Shown here in pieces: positions 1 through 6,889 of a stretch of DNA of 11,744 bases. The notes beneath the pieces were generated by a model. The model did no database searches, was not told where the DNA came from, and saw only the letters and a list, made by a program, of their open reading frames with translations. Made by a program: the position numbers and the translations under genes. Source of the DNA: an uncultured Bacillota bacterium (GTDB lineage Bacteria > Bacillota > Clostridia > Christensenellales > UBA1242); contig CAMUNJ010000017.1 in the NCBI GenBank assembly GCA_947090235.1, positions 1-11,744 of the forward strand, given 5' to 3'. Numbering within the stretch: position 1 is the stretch's first letter; each line of letters opens with the position of its first letter.

Positions 1-1843
1 TGGTCTGTAACTGCGTTGGGATATGTGTCATCAAATGAAATTTGTTTGAAAAATAACCAACTTTTTGTGAAAAGTAGATTTTATCTTCATCACAAACGAT
101 ATTCTTACCTTCGCTATCTAAAATTGCACTTCCATAAGTCATATATGTTGAATAAGGAAGACCATAAAGTTCGCAAATAGTAGGGTGAAGGTCGTAGGTG
201 TTTGTAAATTGGTCAATTTTTTGTGCTTGTAATTTTGAACTATATATAAACATTGGAACTTGATAACTCTTTAAATTAGAAGTATCTTTTGCATCCGTAT
301 TTTTTATTCTATAACACAAATCATGATAAAAACAGTTGTGATCTGCATAGAATAATATACTTGTGTTATCGATAAGTTTTCTTCCATTTTCTTGGGTTGT
401 ATTCAAGTGTTCTAGAAGTTTAGCAACCATTGCGTCAGTATCCATTGCAGCGGCCTTAAAATGTTTGAGATAAGTTTGGTCGTCGATATCTTCTGGGAAG
501 ACATAGCCTTGAGAATTTAGCCAAGATTTATAATCAGTGTTTTCTAGATTATAATCATATTGCTGATAATATTTAGCAAATCTTTCATTGGCTTTATCGT
601 ATTTACCATGTGTTGCAACTGTCAAATAAAAAGACATAAATTTGCTTCCATCAGTTGGTGCAATTTGATTTTTAAAATAATTGAAGAAATCTACCTCGCT
701 ATTCCATTCATAGAAAGAAGTGGATTTGTCTTCAAGGTCTGCATCTTCAATAAAATATGTACCATCAAATCCAAGTTTGGATATAATTTTATCTCTATTA
801 TAAAATGATGATTTATAAGAATGAAAATAGTTTGTTTGATATCCTTGGTTTTTGAATAAATTTGGGAGCGAATATTTAGTAGCCAAATATTGATTGTTTT
901 CAAGTGATAGTTCTTCTTCAAAAGGCATATATCCTAAAAGCCCTATAGTTTCGCTTATGTTGGTTTTATTATTACTTATATATTGATTTGCTACAATGCT
1001 TTCTTGCATCAATTTGTAAATTGTAGGGGTATTATATGGGTCAATCGCAAATTCATCAAAACTCTCAAGCATAATAATTATAAGATTATCGTTATGAAGT
1101 ATAGCGTTTTGATTTTCCTCTTTTTGACCTTCTTCGATAAGTTTTAATGCTTCCTCTTTAGTTAAATCTGGCTTTGGTTGTGCGATAGAGTTGATCGCAT
1201 CACGAATATAAAAACCAAAAGTACCCAGTTTTTGCATAGAATAGTTTTTCAAAGTTAATTCATCGCATATTTGTTGGTCATAAGGTGAGAGAAAGTTGGT
1301 TTGAATTGCAAAAGTTGTAACGCCTGTTACAAGACAAGAGGCAAAAATAATAAGCCCTAAAACTCTTGCAGAAATTTTATTTAATTGTAGTTTTTTATTT
1401 GCAAATTTATCTATCAAAATTTGCGATATTATTGCAAGTATAAATATTGCAAGATTGATAGAAATAGAGCCCCATCTAATCATTCCCCAGTCAAAAGCCT
1501 CAGCACCTTCAGATGCTAAACCTATCAATTTAAAATAAAATACATTTCCTAGTGTTTTGCTAAGAATAATATTAATTATATTAAAAACTATTTGAATAAT
1601 AATAAATATGTAAAAGTAGATGTTTTGACTCCATTTTTTGTTCATGGCAAAAATAATTCCAGCAAAAATCAGCCAAATTGCAATATCAAGCAAAATATAT
1701 GATGGAAGAAGTTGTAATGAGCCGTCACTTGATTTGAATGCAAAAATTGCAAATTGTATGATTTCTAAAATAAAAGCCAATGCTAAAAAGATGATTGGTT
1801 TCAATAATCTGCTTAAAAGTATTTCTTTGTTTTTTATTTTCAT
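1..1843 (-). CDS. LtaS-family lipoteichoic acid synthase / sulfatase-fold phosphoglycerol transferase (C-terminus cut off)
   Basis: Likely polyglycerolphosphate (lipoteichoic acid) synthase or a close relative, a membrane enzyme that moves glycerophosphate from phosphatidylglycerol to a growing polymer outside the cell. The 614 visible residues begin at ATG 1843 and run off the window edge. Five hydrophobic segments lie at about residues 15-36, 46-67, 74-95, 125-145 and 160-180, followed by an extracellular sulfatase-type domain. Family landmarks are all visible: the metal-binding Glu in MLESFDEF (E260), the catalytic Thr in NKTNISET (T294), the substrate-site His in VATHGKYD (H412), and the metal ligands in YADHN (D501, H502). 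Their spacing resembles the S. aureus LtaS set (E255, T300, H416, D475/H476, from memory). The start is fixed by an in-frame stop at 1874-1876 and by AAAGGA just before the ATG, although that spacing is unusually short. It lies 77 nt downstream of a ribbon-helix-helix gene. The exact substrate is inferred; a related phosphoethanolamine or phosphoglycerol transferase remains possible. Confidence 0.88.
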   Translation of the reverse strand, partial: MKIKNKEILLSRLLKPIIFLALAFILEIIQFAIFAFKSSDGSLQLLPSYILLDIAIWLIFAGIIFAMNKKWSQNIYFYIFIIIQIVFNIINIILSKTLGNVFYFKLIGLASEGAEAFDWGMIRWGSISINLAIFILAIISQILIDKFANKKLQLNKISARVLGLIIFASCLVTGVTTFAIQTNFLSPYDQQICDELTLKNYSMQKLGTFGFYIRDAINSIAQPKPDLTKEEALKLIEEGQKEENQNAILHNDNLIIIMLESFDEFAIDPYNTPTIYKLMQESIVANQYISNNKTNISETIGLLGYMPFEEELSLENNQYLATKYSLPNLFKNQGYQTNYFHSYKSSFYNRDKIISKLGFDGTYFIEDADLEDKSTSFYEWNSEVDFFNYFKNQIAPTDGSKFMSFYLTVATHGKYDKANERFAKYYQQYDYNLENTDYKSWLNSQGYVFPEDIDDQTYLKHFKAAAMDTDAMVAKLLEHLNTTQENGRKLIDNTSILFYADHNCFYHDLCYRIKNTDAKDTSNLKSYQVPMFIYSSKLQAQKIDQFTNTYDLHPTICELYGLPYSTYMTYGSAILDSEGKNIVCDEDKIYFSQKVGYFSNKFHLMTHIPTQLQT

Positions 1844-1867
1844 TTCCTTTACCGTTATATATACAAA

Positions 1868-1895
1868 ATTATATCATAAATTGATGTAAATACAA
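1868..1895 (-). promoter_or_regulatory. Promoter of the LtaS-like gene
   Basis: Reading the minus strand, an extended -10 box TGATATAAT has its TATAAT at 1873-1868. A weak -35 TTGTAT (1895-1890) stands 16 bp upstream. Transcription would start near 1861, giving a leader of roughly 18 nt. The extended -10 makes up for the poor -35. This implies the gene can be transcribed separately from the upstream ribbon-helix-helix gene. Confidence 0.55.
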
Positions 1896-1920
1896 AAGAT
1901 TTTTATATAAATAGTAAAAT

Positions 1921-2109
1921 TTAACTCGACTCTTGCTCCTTGTTTATATTGATTTTTCCATATAAACGCTCATAGTCAGAAATGTATTTCCGCAAAGTTA
2001 ATTCTATTTCACGATTTTTTGTTCTACCATTTTGTTCAGCAGTATAACTTATTTTATCTAATAACTCTTTGGGAATACGCAATGTATATCTTGGATAATG
2101 CTTTTTCAT
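1921..2109 (-). CDS. Small Arc/CopG-type ribbon-helix-helix DNA-binding protein
   Basis: A 62-aa protein with the layout of an Arc/CopG ribbon-helix-helix regulator. A basic N-terminus leads into a short beta-strand with alternating residues (RYTLRIPKELL, about 7-17), then helix A (KELLDKISYTAEQNG) and helix B beginning at the N-cap of GRTKNREIELTLRKYI. The match to Arc is strongest in the pattern RIPKE...A..NGR..N.EI. Such proteins bind DNA as dimers through the paired N-terminal strands and often repress their own or neighbouring promoters. The start at 2109 has a good ribosome binding site (AAAAGGAG). It lies directly upstream of the LtaS-like gene on the same strand, and its promoter is back to back with that of rsmD. 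No toxin gene is adjacent, so an antitoxin role is not supported. The target is unknown; autoregulation or control of the LtaS-like gene is inference. Confidence 0.8.
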   Translation of the reverse strand: MKKHYPRYTLRIPKELLDKISYTAEQNGRTKNREIELTLRKYISDYERLYGKININKEQESS

Positions 2110-2144
2110 AACCTACTCCTTTTGATTTATTTGAGGGTAAATTT

Positions 2145-2153
2145 ATTATAGCA
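2145..2153 (-). promoter_or_regulatory. Extended -10 promoter of the ribbon-helix-helix gene
   Basis: Minus-strand TGCTATAAT, with TATAAT at 2150-2145. No good -35 hexamer stands at the right distance, so recognition would rely on the TG extension. Predicted start is near 2138, leaving about 28 nt of leader containing the AAAAGGAG site. Confidence 0.5.
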
Positions 2154-2161
2154 TATTTTGT

Positions 2162-2191
2162 TTGGAATTTTACTCAAATATATGTTAAAAT
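2162..2191 (+). promoter_or_regulatory. rsmD promoter, predicted start on the ATG
   Basis: TTGGAA at 2162-2167, an 18-bp spacer, then an extended -10 TGTTAAAAT ending at 2191. A start seven bases downstream of the -10 falls on position 2198, the A of the rsmD ATG. No Shine-Dalgarno sequence is present in the preceding bases, which fits a leaderless transcript. The -10 also sits inside an inverted repeat (2176-2197). Confidence 0.5.
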
Positions 2192-2197
2192 ATATTT
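2176..2197. repeat. AT-rich inverted repeat over the rsmD -10 box
   Basis: AAATATAT (2176-2183) and ATATATTT (2190-2197) are exact inverted copies separated by 6 bp. The repeat covers the rsmD -10 box and stops just before the ATG. It could be an operator, for example for the divergently encoded ribbon-helix-helix protein, but an 8-bp A/T-only palindrome may occur by chance in DNA this AT-rich. Confidence 0.35.
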
Positions 2198-2734
2198 ATG
2201 AGAGTGACAGCAGGTAAATTTAGGGGTAAGCCACTAAAAGAAAATAAATTTGAGCATATTCGTCCAACTGCCGACATGGTTAAGCAGGCGATTTTTAATA
2301 AACTACAATTTTCGCTTCAAGAATCAACTGTTCTAGATTTATGTTGTGGAACTGGTGCTCTTGGTATTGAGGCATTAAGTCGAGGGGCAAAAGAGGTTGT
2401 GTTTGTTGACAAGGATATTCGAAGTATATCTTTGACGCAAGAAAATTTAAAATCTTTGAGGGCGGATTGCTTAGTTATCAAAGGTGATGTACTTGAAGTT
2501 TTGCAGAGATTTGCGAATAAGAAGTTTGATATTATTCTTTTTGATCCGCCATATAAAAGTGGGCTTTATCTTCCAGTAGTAAATAAAATCGCAGAGTTAA
2601 AACTTCTTAGCGAAGAAGGTGTTTTGGTAGTTGAACATGCTAAAGAAGATAATTATATTTGGAATGAGAAATTACAATTGTTGGATGAAAAAACTTATGG
2701 TATAAAAAAGGTTAGTTATTTAAAAAACAAATAA
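2198..2734 (+). CDS. rsmD: 16S rRNA (guanine-966-N2)-methyltransferase RsmD
   Basis: A cytoplasmic SAM-dependent enzyme that methylates G966 (E. coli numbering) of 16S rRNA during 30S assembly. The 178-aa length fits the family. The N-terminus MRVTAGKFRGKPL is the typical RsmD opening, followed by RPTADMVKQAIFN, the SAM-binding motif LDLCCGTGALGIEA (46-59), an acidic motif around FVDKD (69-73), and the catalytic DPPY (116-119). The conserved N-terminus fixes the start at 2198 even though no ribosome binding site precedes it; the best promoter suggests a leaderless mRNA. In many Bacillota rsmD is followed by coaD, but here a strong terminator follows at once, so the gene appears to be transcribed alone. 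Confidence 0.95.
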   Translation: MRVTAGKFRGKPLKENKFEHIRPTADMVKQAIFNKLQFSLQESTVLDLCCGTGALGIEALSRGAKEVVFVDKDIRSISLTQENLKSLRADCLVIKGDVLEVLQRFANKKFDIILFDPPYKSGLYLPVVNKIAELKLLSEEGVLVVEHAKEDNYIWNEKLQLLDEKTYGIKKVSYLKNK

Positions 2735-2784
2735 ATTAAAAAATGCTTTACAATGATAAAAATTTGTAAAGCATTTTTTAATTT
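2733..2784. terminator. Bidirectional intrinsic terminator between rsmD and the GDPD gene
   Basis: A perfect 21-bp inverted repeat: the arm at 2733-2753 pairs with 2764-2784 around a 10-nt loop. The core ATGCTTTACAA/TTGTAAAGCAT is flanked by A and T tracts, so each strand has a stem followed by a U-run. It overlaps the rsmD stop codon and serves both converging genes. Confidence 0.9.
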
Positions 2785-2822
2785 ATTAATGCAGATTGTT
2801 TTTATAATGAAAACTATTAAAA

Positions 2823-3551
2823 TTAAATCTTAGGTTCAAACCCTTCAAAAATTATATTGTCGCAATATTTTACAACTTTCATATATTCTTCTTGGCTTCG
2901 AATGGTCCAAGCGAGTAGTGGAAGTCTTTTGTATTTGCGAACAAATCTGTTTGGTAAAAATTTTCCTTCATATGAGATAAAATCAGGGTGGCTAACACGC
3001 TTATTTAACAACATGCGTTTAAGAGCAAATTTTTGAAAGAATGGCAATTTTTGAGTTTTTAAGTAACCAGCGAGTTGACCTCTTGGAATCTGTGGAGCAT
3101 GTTTATAAAAATAATTTAATACATAAGGATTGAAGGCTTGAATTGCAAATTTGCCTTGATAATCTTTCAAAATTTCAAGAACTTTTGCTTCAAGTTCGCC
3201 AATTTTACTTTGATTTTTGATTTCAATTAAAAGTGGAGTGCGGCCATCAACAAATTTCAAAACTTCTTCGAAAGTAGGTATTTTTTCTTGGCTGCCTTCC
3301 AAAGTTAACATATCAAGGTCTGACTTTTTCAAGAACTTGATATATCCATCATTTCCAGTAAGTCTAGCAAGACTATCATCATGAAAAACAACAATTGTGC
3401 CGTCAGAAAGCATACGAACATCAAGTTCGATTGCATAGCCATTGTCGATAGCATTTTTAAAAGCCATCATAGAATTTTCAGGCACTTGTTTATCATGTAA
3501 ACCACGATGAGCAATAGGTAATTCAACAAGCCAAGAGTCAAATAAATTCAT
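2823..3551 (-). CDS. Glycerophosphodiester phosphodiesterase (cytoplasmic type)
   Basis: Hydrolyses glycerophosphodiesters to glycerol-3-phosphate and an alcohol. The 242-aa protein has the standard TIM-barrel GDPD signature: HRG (H15-R16-G17), ENS (25-27), ELDVRMLSDGTIVVFHD with metal ligands E42 and D44 and catalytic H57, a further acidic ligand in LLIEIKN (E110), and the late strand LLAWTIRS. There is no signal peptide or membrane segment, so it should act in the cytoplasm, probably recycling head groups from lipid turnover. The start at 3551 follows AAGGTAGGA. A link to the LtaS-like enzyme nearby (both concern glycerophosphate) is only suggestive because rsmD lies between them. Exact substrate unknown. 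Confidence 0.92.
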   Translation of the reverse strand: MNLFDSWLVELPIAHRGLHDKQVPENSMMAFKNAIDNGYAIELDVRMLSDGTIVVFHDDSLARLTGNDGYIKFLKKSDLDMLTLEGSQEKIPTFEEVLKFVDGRTPLLIEIKNQSKIGELEAKVLEILKDYQGKFAIQAFNPYVLNYFYKHAPQIPRGQLAGYLKTQKLPFFQKFALKRMLLNKRVSHPDFISYEGKFLPNRFVRKYKRLPLLAWTIRSQEEYMKVVKYCDNIIFEGFEPKI

Positions 3552-3575
3552 AATTTCCTACCTTATTTTTTAGTT

Positions 3576-3605
3576 ATTATATCATACAAGTTATACGCAA
3601 AGCAA
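3576..3605 (-). promoter_or_regulatory. Promoter of the GDPD gene
   Basis: Minus strand: -35 TTGCTT (3605-3600), 18-bp spacer, extended -10 TGATATAAT with TATAAT at 3581-3576. Predicted start near 3569, with a short leader carrying AAGGTAGGA. It is arranged back to back with the lepA promoter. Confidence 0.6.
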
Positions 3606-3684
3606 CCGTTTTCGACATATTATTCAAAATAGTTTATGCTTTTTAAAAAAATAAAATTCAAAATTGATTGTTTTAAAATTTTGC

Positions 3685-3713
3685 TTGCCAATAATTCTAT
3701 TTTTATATATAAT
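3685..3713 (+). promoter_or_regulatory. lepA promoter, predicted start on the ATG
   Basis: TTGCCA (3685-3690), a 17-bp spacer and a perfect TATAAT (3708-3713). Seven bases (ACTTTTT) follow before the A of ATG at 3721, so the expected transcription start is the first base of the start codon. The bases before the ATG contain no Shine-Dalgarno sequence. Confidence 0.7.
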
Positions 3714-3720
3714 ACTTTTT

Positions 3721-5526
3721 ATGGAAAGACTTAAAAAAATTAGAAATTTTTGCATTGTTGCACACATAGATCATGGAAAAAGCACACTTGCTGACAGGTT
3801 GATTGAAAAAACTGGCACACTTGCTAAACGAGACATGCAGGCTCAACTTTTGGATAGTATGGAACTTGAGCGAGAAAAAGGTATCACAATCAAACTTACT
3901 CCTACAAAAATGAATTACACTTTTGAAGGCGAGGAGTATGAACTAAATTTGATTGACACTCCTGGTCATGTGGATTTTACTTATGAAGTTTCGCGTTCAC
4001 TTGCCGCTTGTGAAGGTGCTATTTTGATTGTGGATGCATCTCAAGGTGTTGAGGCACAAACTCTAGCCAATGCTTATCTTGCAATAGATAATAACCTTGA
4101 AATCTTGCCTGTTATCAACAAAATTGATTTGCCATCGGCAAGACCAGAAGAGGTAAAGCAAGAGATAGAAGATGTTGTTGGTGTGCCTGCTATGCACGCA
4201 CCTTGCATTTCTGCTAAAGATGGAACAAACATTGACCAAGTTTTAGAAATGATAGTAAAAGAGTTCCCTTCGCCTAAAGGCAGCGAAAATGATCCTTTGA
4301 AATGTTTGATATTTGATAGTTACTACGACAATTTCAAGGGTGCTATTTGTCTTGTTCGTGTTTTTGACGGAACTGTTAAAGTTGGTGATAAAATTACGAT
4401 GATGCAAACTGGCAAGCAATATGAAGTGACTGAAGTTGGAGTTTTTGTTCCAAACCCAAAGCCTTGCAATTGTTTGTTGGCTGGAGATGTTGGATATATT
4501 GCAGGCTCAATCAAAACGATAAGCGATGTAGCAGTTGGTGATACAATAACTCATACACTTTCTCCTTGCAAGGAGGCTTTGCCTGGATATAAAAAAGTAC
4601 AGCCAGTTGTTTATTGTGGAATTTATTTAGTTGATGGAAGCAAATATAACGAACTAAAGGATGCTCTGGAAAAACTAAAACTAAATGACGCTTCGCTTGA
4701 ATATATGCCAGAAGTTAGTGAAGCCCTAGGTTTTGGGTTTCGATGTGGATTTTTGGGGTTATTGCATCTTGAAATAATTACTGAGCGTATAGAGAGAGAA
4801 TTTAATTTGGATATCATAACAACTGCACCAGGTGTTAGTTATATGGTTTATAAGACAAATGGCGAAGTTTTAGAAATTTCGAATCCTTCAAAGTGGCTTA
4901 GTCCTGTTGAGATATCTCGTGTTGAAGAGCCTGTTGTTAAAGCGAGTATTTTTACTCCACCAGAGTATGTAGGGGCAATTATGGAACTAGCACAAGAAAA
5001 GAGAGGAATTAGTGAGGGGCTTGTTTATTTAGACCAATCTCGTGTTAGGGTGGATTATATTTTGCCACTCGGTGAAATTGTATATGACTTTTTTGATAGT
5101 TTAAAATCTCGCACAAAGGGTTATGCAAGTTTTGATTATGAGATGGCAGGTTATCGTCCTGCAGACCTTGTTAGAGTTGACATTCTTTTGAACGGGGAAA
5201 AATGTGATGCCTTATCTTTTATAGTTCATAAGGACAAGGCTTATTCTAGAGGTCGTCTAATTGCAGAAAAACTCAAGAAGATTATTCCTCGTCAACTTTT
5301 TGAAGTCCCTATTCAGGCTGCTATTGGCAACAAGATTATTGCACGAGAAACTGTAAGCCAAATGCGTAAGGATGTTCTTGCCAAGTGTTACGGAGGGGAC
5401 ATTACGCGTAAACGCAAGTTATTGGAAAAGCAGAAGGAAGGCAAAAAGCGTATGCGTCAATTTGGCTCAGTTGAACTTCCTGCCGAAGCCTTTATTTCAA
5501 TTTTAAAACTTGATAATGACGAATAG
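3721..5526 (+). CDS. lepA: Elongation factor 4 / LepA GTPase
   Basis: Ribosome-associated translational GTPase related to EF-G, reported to back-translocate or remodel stalled ribosomes and to aid 30S biogenesis. The 601-aa product has the full set of GTPase motifs: G1 AHIDHGKS (14-21), G2 within REKGITIK (51-58), G3 DTPGH (79-83), G4 NKID (133-136) and G5 SAK (164-166). After these come the EF-like beta-barrel, two alpha/beta domains, and the LepA-specific C-terminal domain with GGDITRKRKLLEKQKEGKKRM. An in-frame TTG at 3664 would add 19 hydrophobic residues, but that stretch contains the promoter and is not part of the family; MERLKKIRNF is the normal N-terminus. hemW follows after a 217-nt hairpin-rich spacer, so the usual lepA-hemW pairing is kept. 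Confidence 0.97.
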   Translation: MERLKKIRNFCIVAHIDHGKSTLADRLIEKTGTLAKRDMQAQLLDSMELEREKGITIKLTPTKMNYTFEGEEYELNLIDTPGHVDFTYEVSRSLAACEGAILIVDASQGVEAQTLANAYLAIDNNLEILPVINKIDLPSARPEEVKQEIEDVVGVPAMHAPCISAKDGTNIDQVLEMIVKEFPSPKGSENDPLKCLIFDSYYDNFKGAICLVRVFDGTVKVGDKITMMQTGKQYEVTEVGVFVPNPKPCNCLLAGDVGYIAGSIKTISDVAVGDTITHTLSPCKEALPGYKKVQPVVYCGIYLVDGSKYNELKDALEKLKLNDASLEYMPEVSEALGFGFRCGFLGLLHLEIITERIEREFNLDIITTAPGVSYMVYKTNGEVLEISNPSKWLSPVEISRVEEPVVKASIFTPPEYVGAIMELAQEKRGISEGLVYLDQSRVRVDYILPLGEIVYDFFDSLKSRTKGYASFDYEMAGYRPADLVRVDILLNGEKCDALSFIVHKDKAYSRGRLIAEKLKKIIPRQLFEVPIQAAIGNKIIARETVSQMRKDVLAKCYGGDITRKRKLLEKQKEGKKRMRQFGSVELPAEAFISILKLDNDE

Positions 5527-5530
5527 TTTT

Positions 5531-5738
5531 TATTACTTTTCTTTTAAAGAAAAGTAAACAAAAGAAAACTTATTTGCAATGCTCAACAAAATTTGTTTTC
5601 GCATTGCAAAAGAAATTTTATTTATCTTTTACTAAAAGGATAAAAGTCGTTTGCGATGCGAAGATAAAGAATTTATCAAGTATCGCAAATTATTCTTCTT
5701 TTGCTTCTTTTCTTGTAAGAAAAGAAGAGAGTAAAAAC
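5531..5738. repeat. Hairpin-array element in the lepA-hemW spacer, with inverted terminal repeats
   Basis: Five consecutive inverted repeats fill this gene-free spacer: 5535-5544/5546-5555 (ACTTTTCTTT arm), 5573-5582/5601-5610 (TTTGCAATGC arm, with inner 5585-5590/5592-5597), 5623-5630/5634-5642 (one bulge), 5650-5657/5682-5689 (TTTGCGAT arm, with inner GATAAA/TTTATC) and 5704-5714/5717-5727 (CTTCTTTTCTT arm). The outermost two hairpins and their flanks are imperfect inverted copies of each other: CTTTTCTT..AAGAAAAG followed by CAAAAGAA on the left, and the reverse complement on the right. This looks like a MITE- or REP-type mobile repeat, or a structured RNA in the lepA-hemW transcript. None of the hairpins has the GC-rich stem plus U-tract expected of a terminator, and I see no clear promoter. 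No coding capacity is supported. Confidence 0.6.
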
Positions 5739-5743
5739 AAAAA

Positions 5744-6862
5744 ATGAAAAAGATAAGAATATATGTTCATGTGCCGTTTTGTGAAAGTAAGTGTAGTTAT
5801 TGCGACTTTGCTTCCTTTGTGTGTGAAGAGGATTTAAAGAAAAAGTATTTTGATAAACTTGAAAAAGAAATTTTATCTTGCCCATATAAAGATAGACAGG
5901 TACAAAGCATTTACTTTGGCGGCGGAACACCTTCAAGTGTTGAGGTGACATATATAGAAAAAATTATGAATGCAATTAATGAAAACTTTGTTTTTGATGA
6001 AAACGCAGAAATCACAATAGAATGTAATCCTGCGAGTGAAAGTTTTGAAAAATTAAAAAAATATAAAGAACTTGGCATAAATCGTATTTCTTTTGGCGTA
6101 CAATCACTGAATGATAAAACACTTAAATTTTTAAATCGTCGTCATACAAAAGAAGAGGCTATTGGGGCAATTAAAGATGCTAAAAGGGCAGGCTTTGAAA
6201 ATATATCTGCTGACCTTATGATAGGTGTGAGCGAGTGCGAAGTACTTTCTACTGGCGAGTTCGATTTAATAAATTCTGCTGAAAAACTGGTAAGCCTTGG
6301 CGTTAAACACCTGTCAGCATATATGCTTCAAATTGAAGAGGGAACACCATTATATAATGCTTATCAAAAAGATAAAAGTATCGTGCCAGATGATGAGTAC
6401 TGCGTCAGTATTTATGACCGACTCGTCGGTTTCTTAACAGAACGCGGGTTTATTCACTACGAAATTTCTAATTTTGCTTTGCCCAGATATGAGTGTCAAC
6501 ATAATCTTGGCTATTGGAAATTAGATGATTATATAGGCTTTGGCTTATCGGCACATTCCTATGTTGACGGCATAAGATTTGCAAATAGCCGAAATTTTAA
6601 TGACTATTTTAATGGAATTTTAGCAAGTTATGAAAAGATAACTAAAGAACAACAAATTGAAGAAAAAATCATGCTTGGACTCCGTTGTCAAGAGGGTGTT
6701 TCAATAAAGGATTTGCAAAAACTTGGCTATGATATAATACAAAATCCCAACTTGTCGAAATTTGTTGAACAAGGGATTATAAATTTAAATGGCGATAAAA
6801 TCACATTAAATCCTGACTTTTACGGTGTCAGCAACAGCATAATAGTCGATTTGTTGCCATAA
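5744..6862 (+). CDS. hemW: Radical SAM heme chaperone HemW
   Basis: A 372-aa radical SAM protein of the HemW branch (formerly called HemN-like coproporphyrinogen oxidase), which binds heme and delivers it to target proteins. The cluster motif is CESKCSYCDF (C13, C17, C20) with Phe at position 22; HemW lacks the extra Cys found there in true HemN. Other landmarks are YFGGGTPS (57-64), ITIECNP (90-96) and RISFGVQS (114-121), then a HemW C-terminal domain containing HYEISNFA and GFGLSAHSY. The start is set by the conserved MKKIRIYVHVPFC opening. No convincing Shine-Dalgarno sequence precedes it: the 17 bases between the last spacer hairpin and the ATG contain no GG. It is probably co-transcribed with lepA. 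Confidence 0.95.
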   Translation: MKKIRIYVHVPFCESKCSYCDFASFVCEEDLKKKYFDKLEKEILSCPYKDRQVQSIYFGGGTPSSVEVTYIEKIMNAINENFVFDENAEITIECNPASESFEKLKKYKELGINRISFGVQSLNDKTLKFLNRRHTKEEAIGAIKDAKRAGFENISADLMIGVSECEVLSTGEFDLINSAEKLVSLGVKHLSAYMLQIEEGTPLYNAYQKDKSIVPDDEYCVSIYDRLVGFLTERGFIHYEISNFALPRYECQHNLGYWKLDDYIGFGLSAHSYVDGIRFANSRNFNDYFNGILASYEKITKEQQIEEKIMLGLRCQEGVSIKDLQKLGYDIIQNPNLSKFVEQGIINLNGDKITLNPDFYGVSNSIIVDLLP

Positions 6863-6889
6863 AAAATCACGGATTTTCCGTGATTTTTT
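6861..6889. terminator. Bidirectional terminator shared by hemW and the converging gene at 6888-7238
   Basis: AAAAAATCACGGA (6861-6873), a 3-nt loop, then TCCGTGATTTTTT (6877-6889): a perfect 13-bp stem with A and T tracts. It overlaps the stop codons of both converging genes. A close copy lies at 7337-7366. Confidence 0.9.

Noticed and set aside
560..921. Short open frames on both strands within 560-921
   Set aside because: They lie within the LtaS-like coding sequence, which has the complete catalytic motif set in its own frame.
1921..2109. Antitoxin of a type II toxin-antitoxin pair
   Set aside because: No small toxin gene is adjacent on the same strand; the downstream gene is a large LtaS-type membrane enzyme.
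3664..3720. N-terminal extension of lepA from an in-frame TTG, giving 620 residues
   Set aside because: The extension is hydrophobic, not found in the LepA family, and the stretch contains the -35 and -10 boxes of the promoter; MERLKKIRNF at 3721 is the conserved N-terminus.
5531..5738. CRISPR array or tRNA-like gene in the repeat-rich spacer
   Set aside because: The repeats are inverted and of different sequence, not regularly spaced direct repeats, and no tRNA cloverleaf or acceptor end is visible.
5676..5951. Minus-strand reading frame of 91 codons across the hemW start
   Set aside because: Half of it is antisense to the hemW radical-SAM motif and the rest is translated hairpin repeat rich in Phe, Ser and Lys; no ribosome binding site or promoter supports it.
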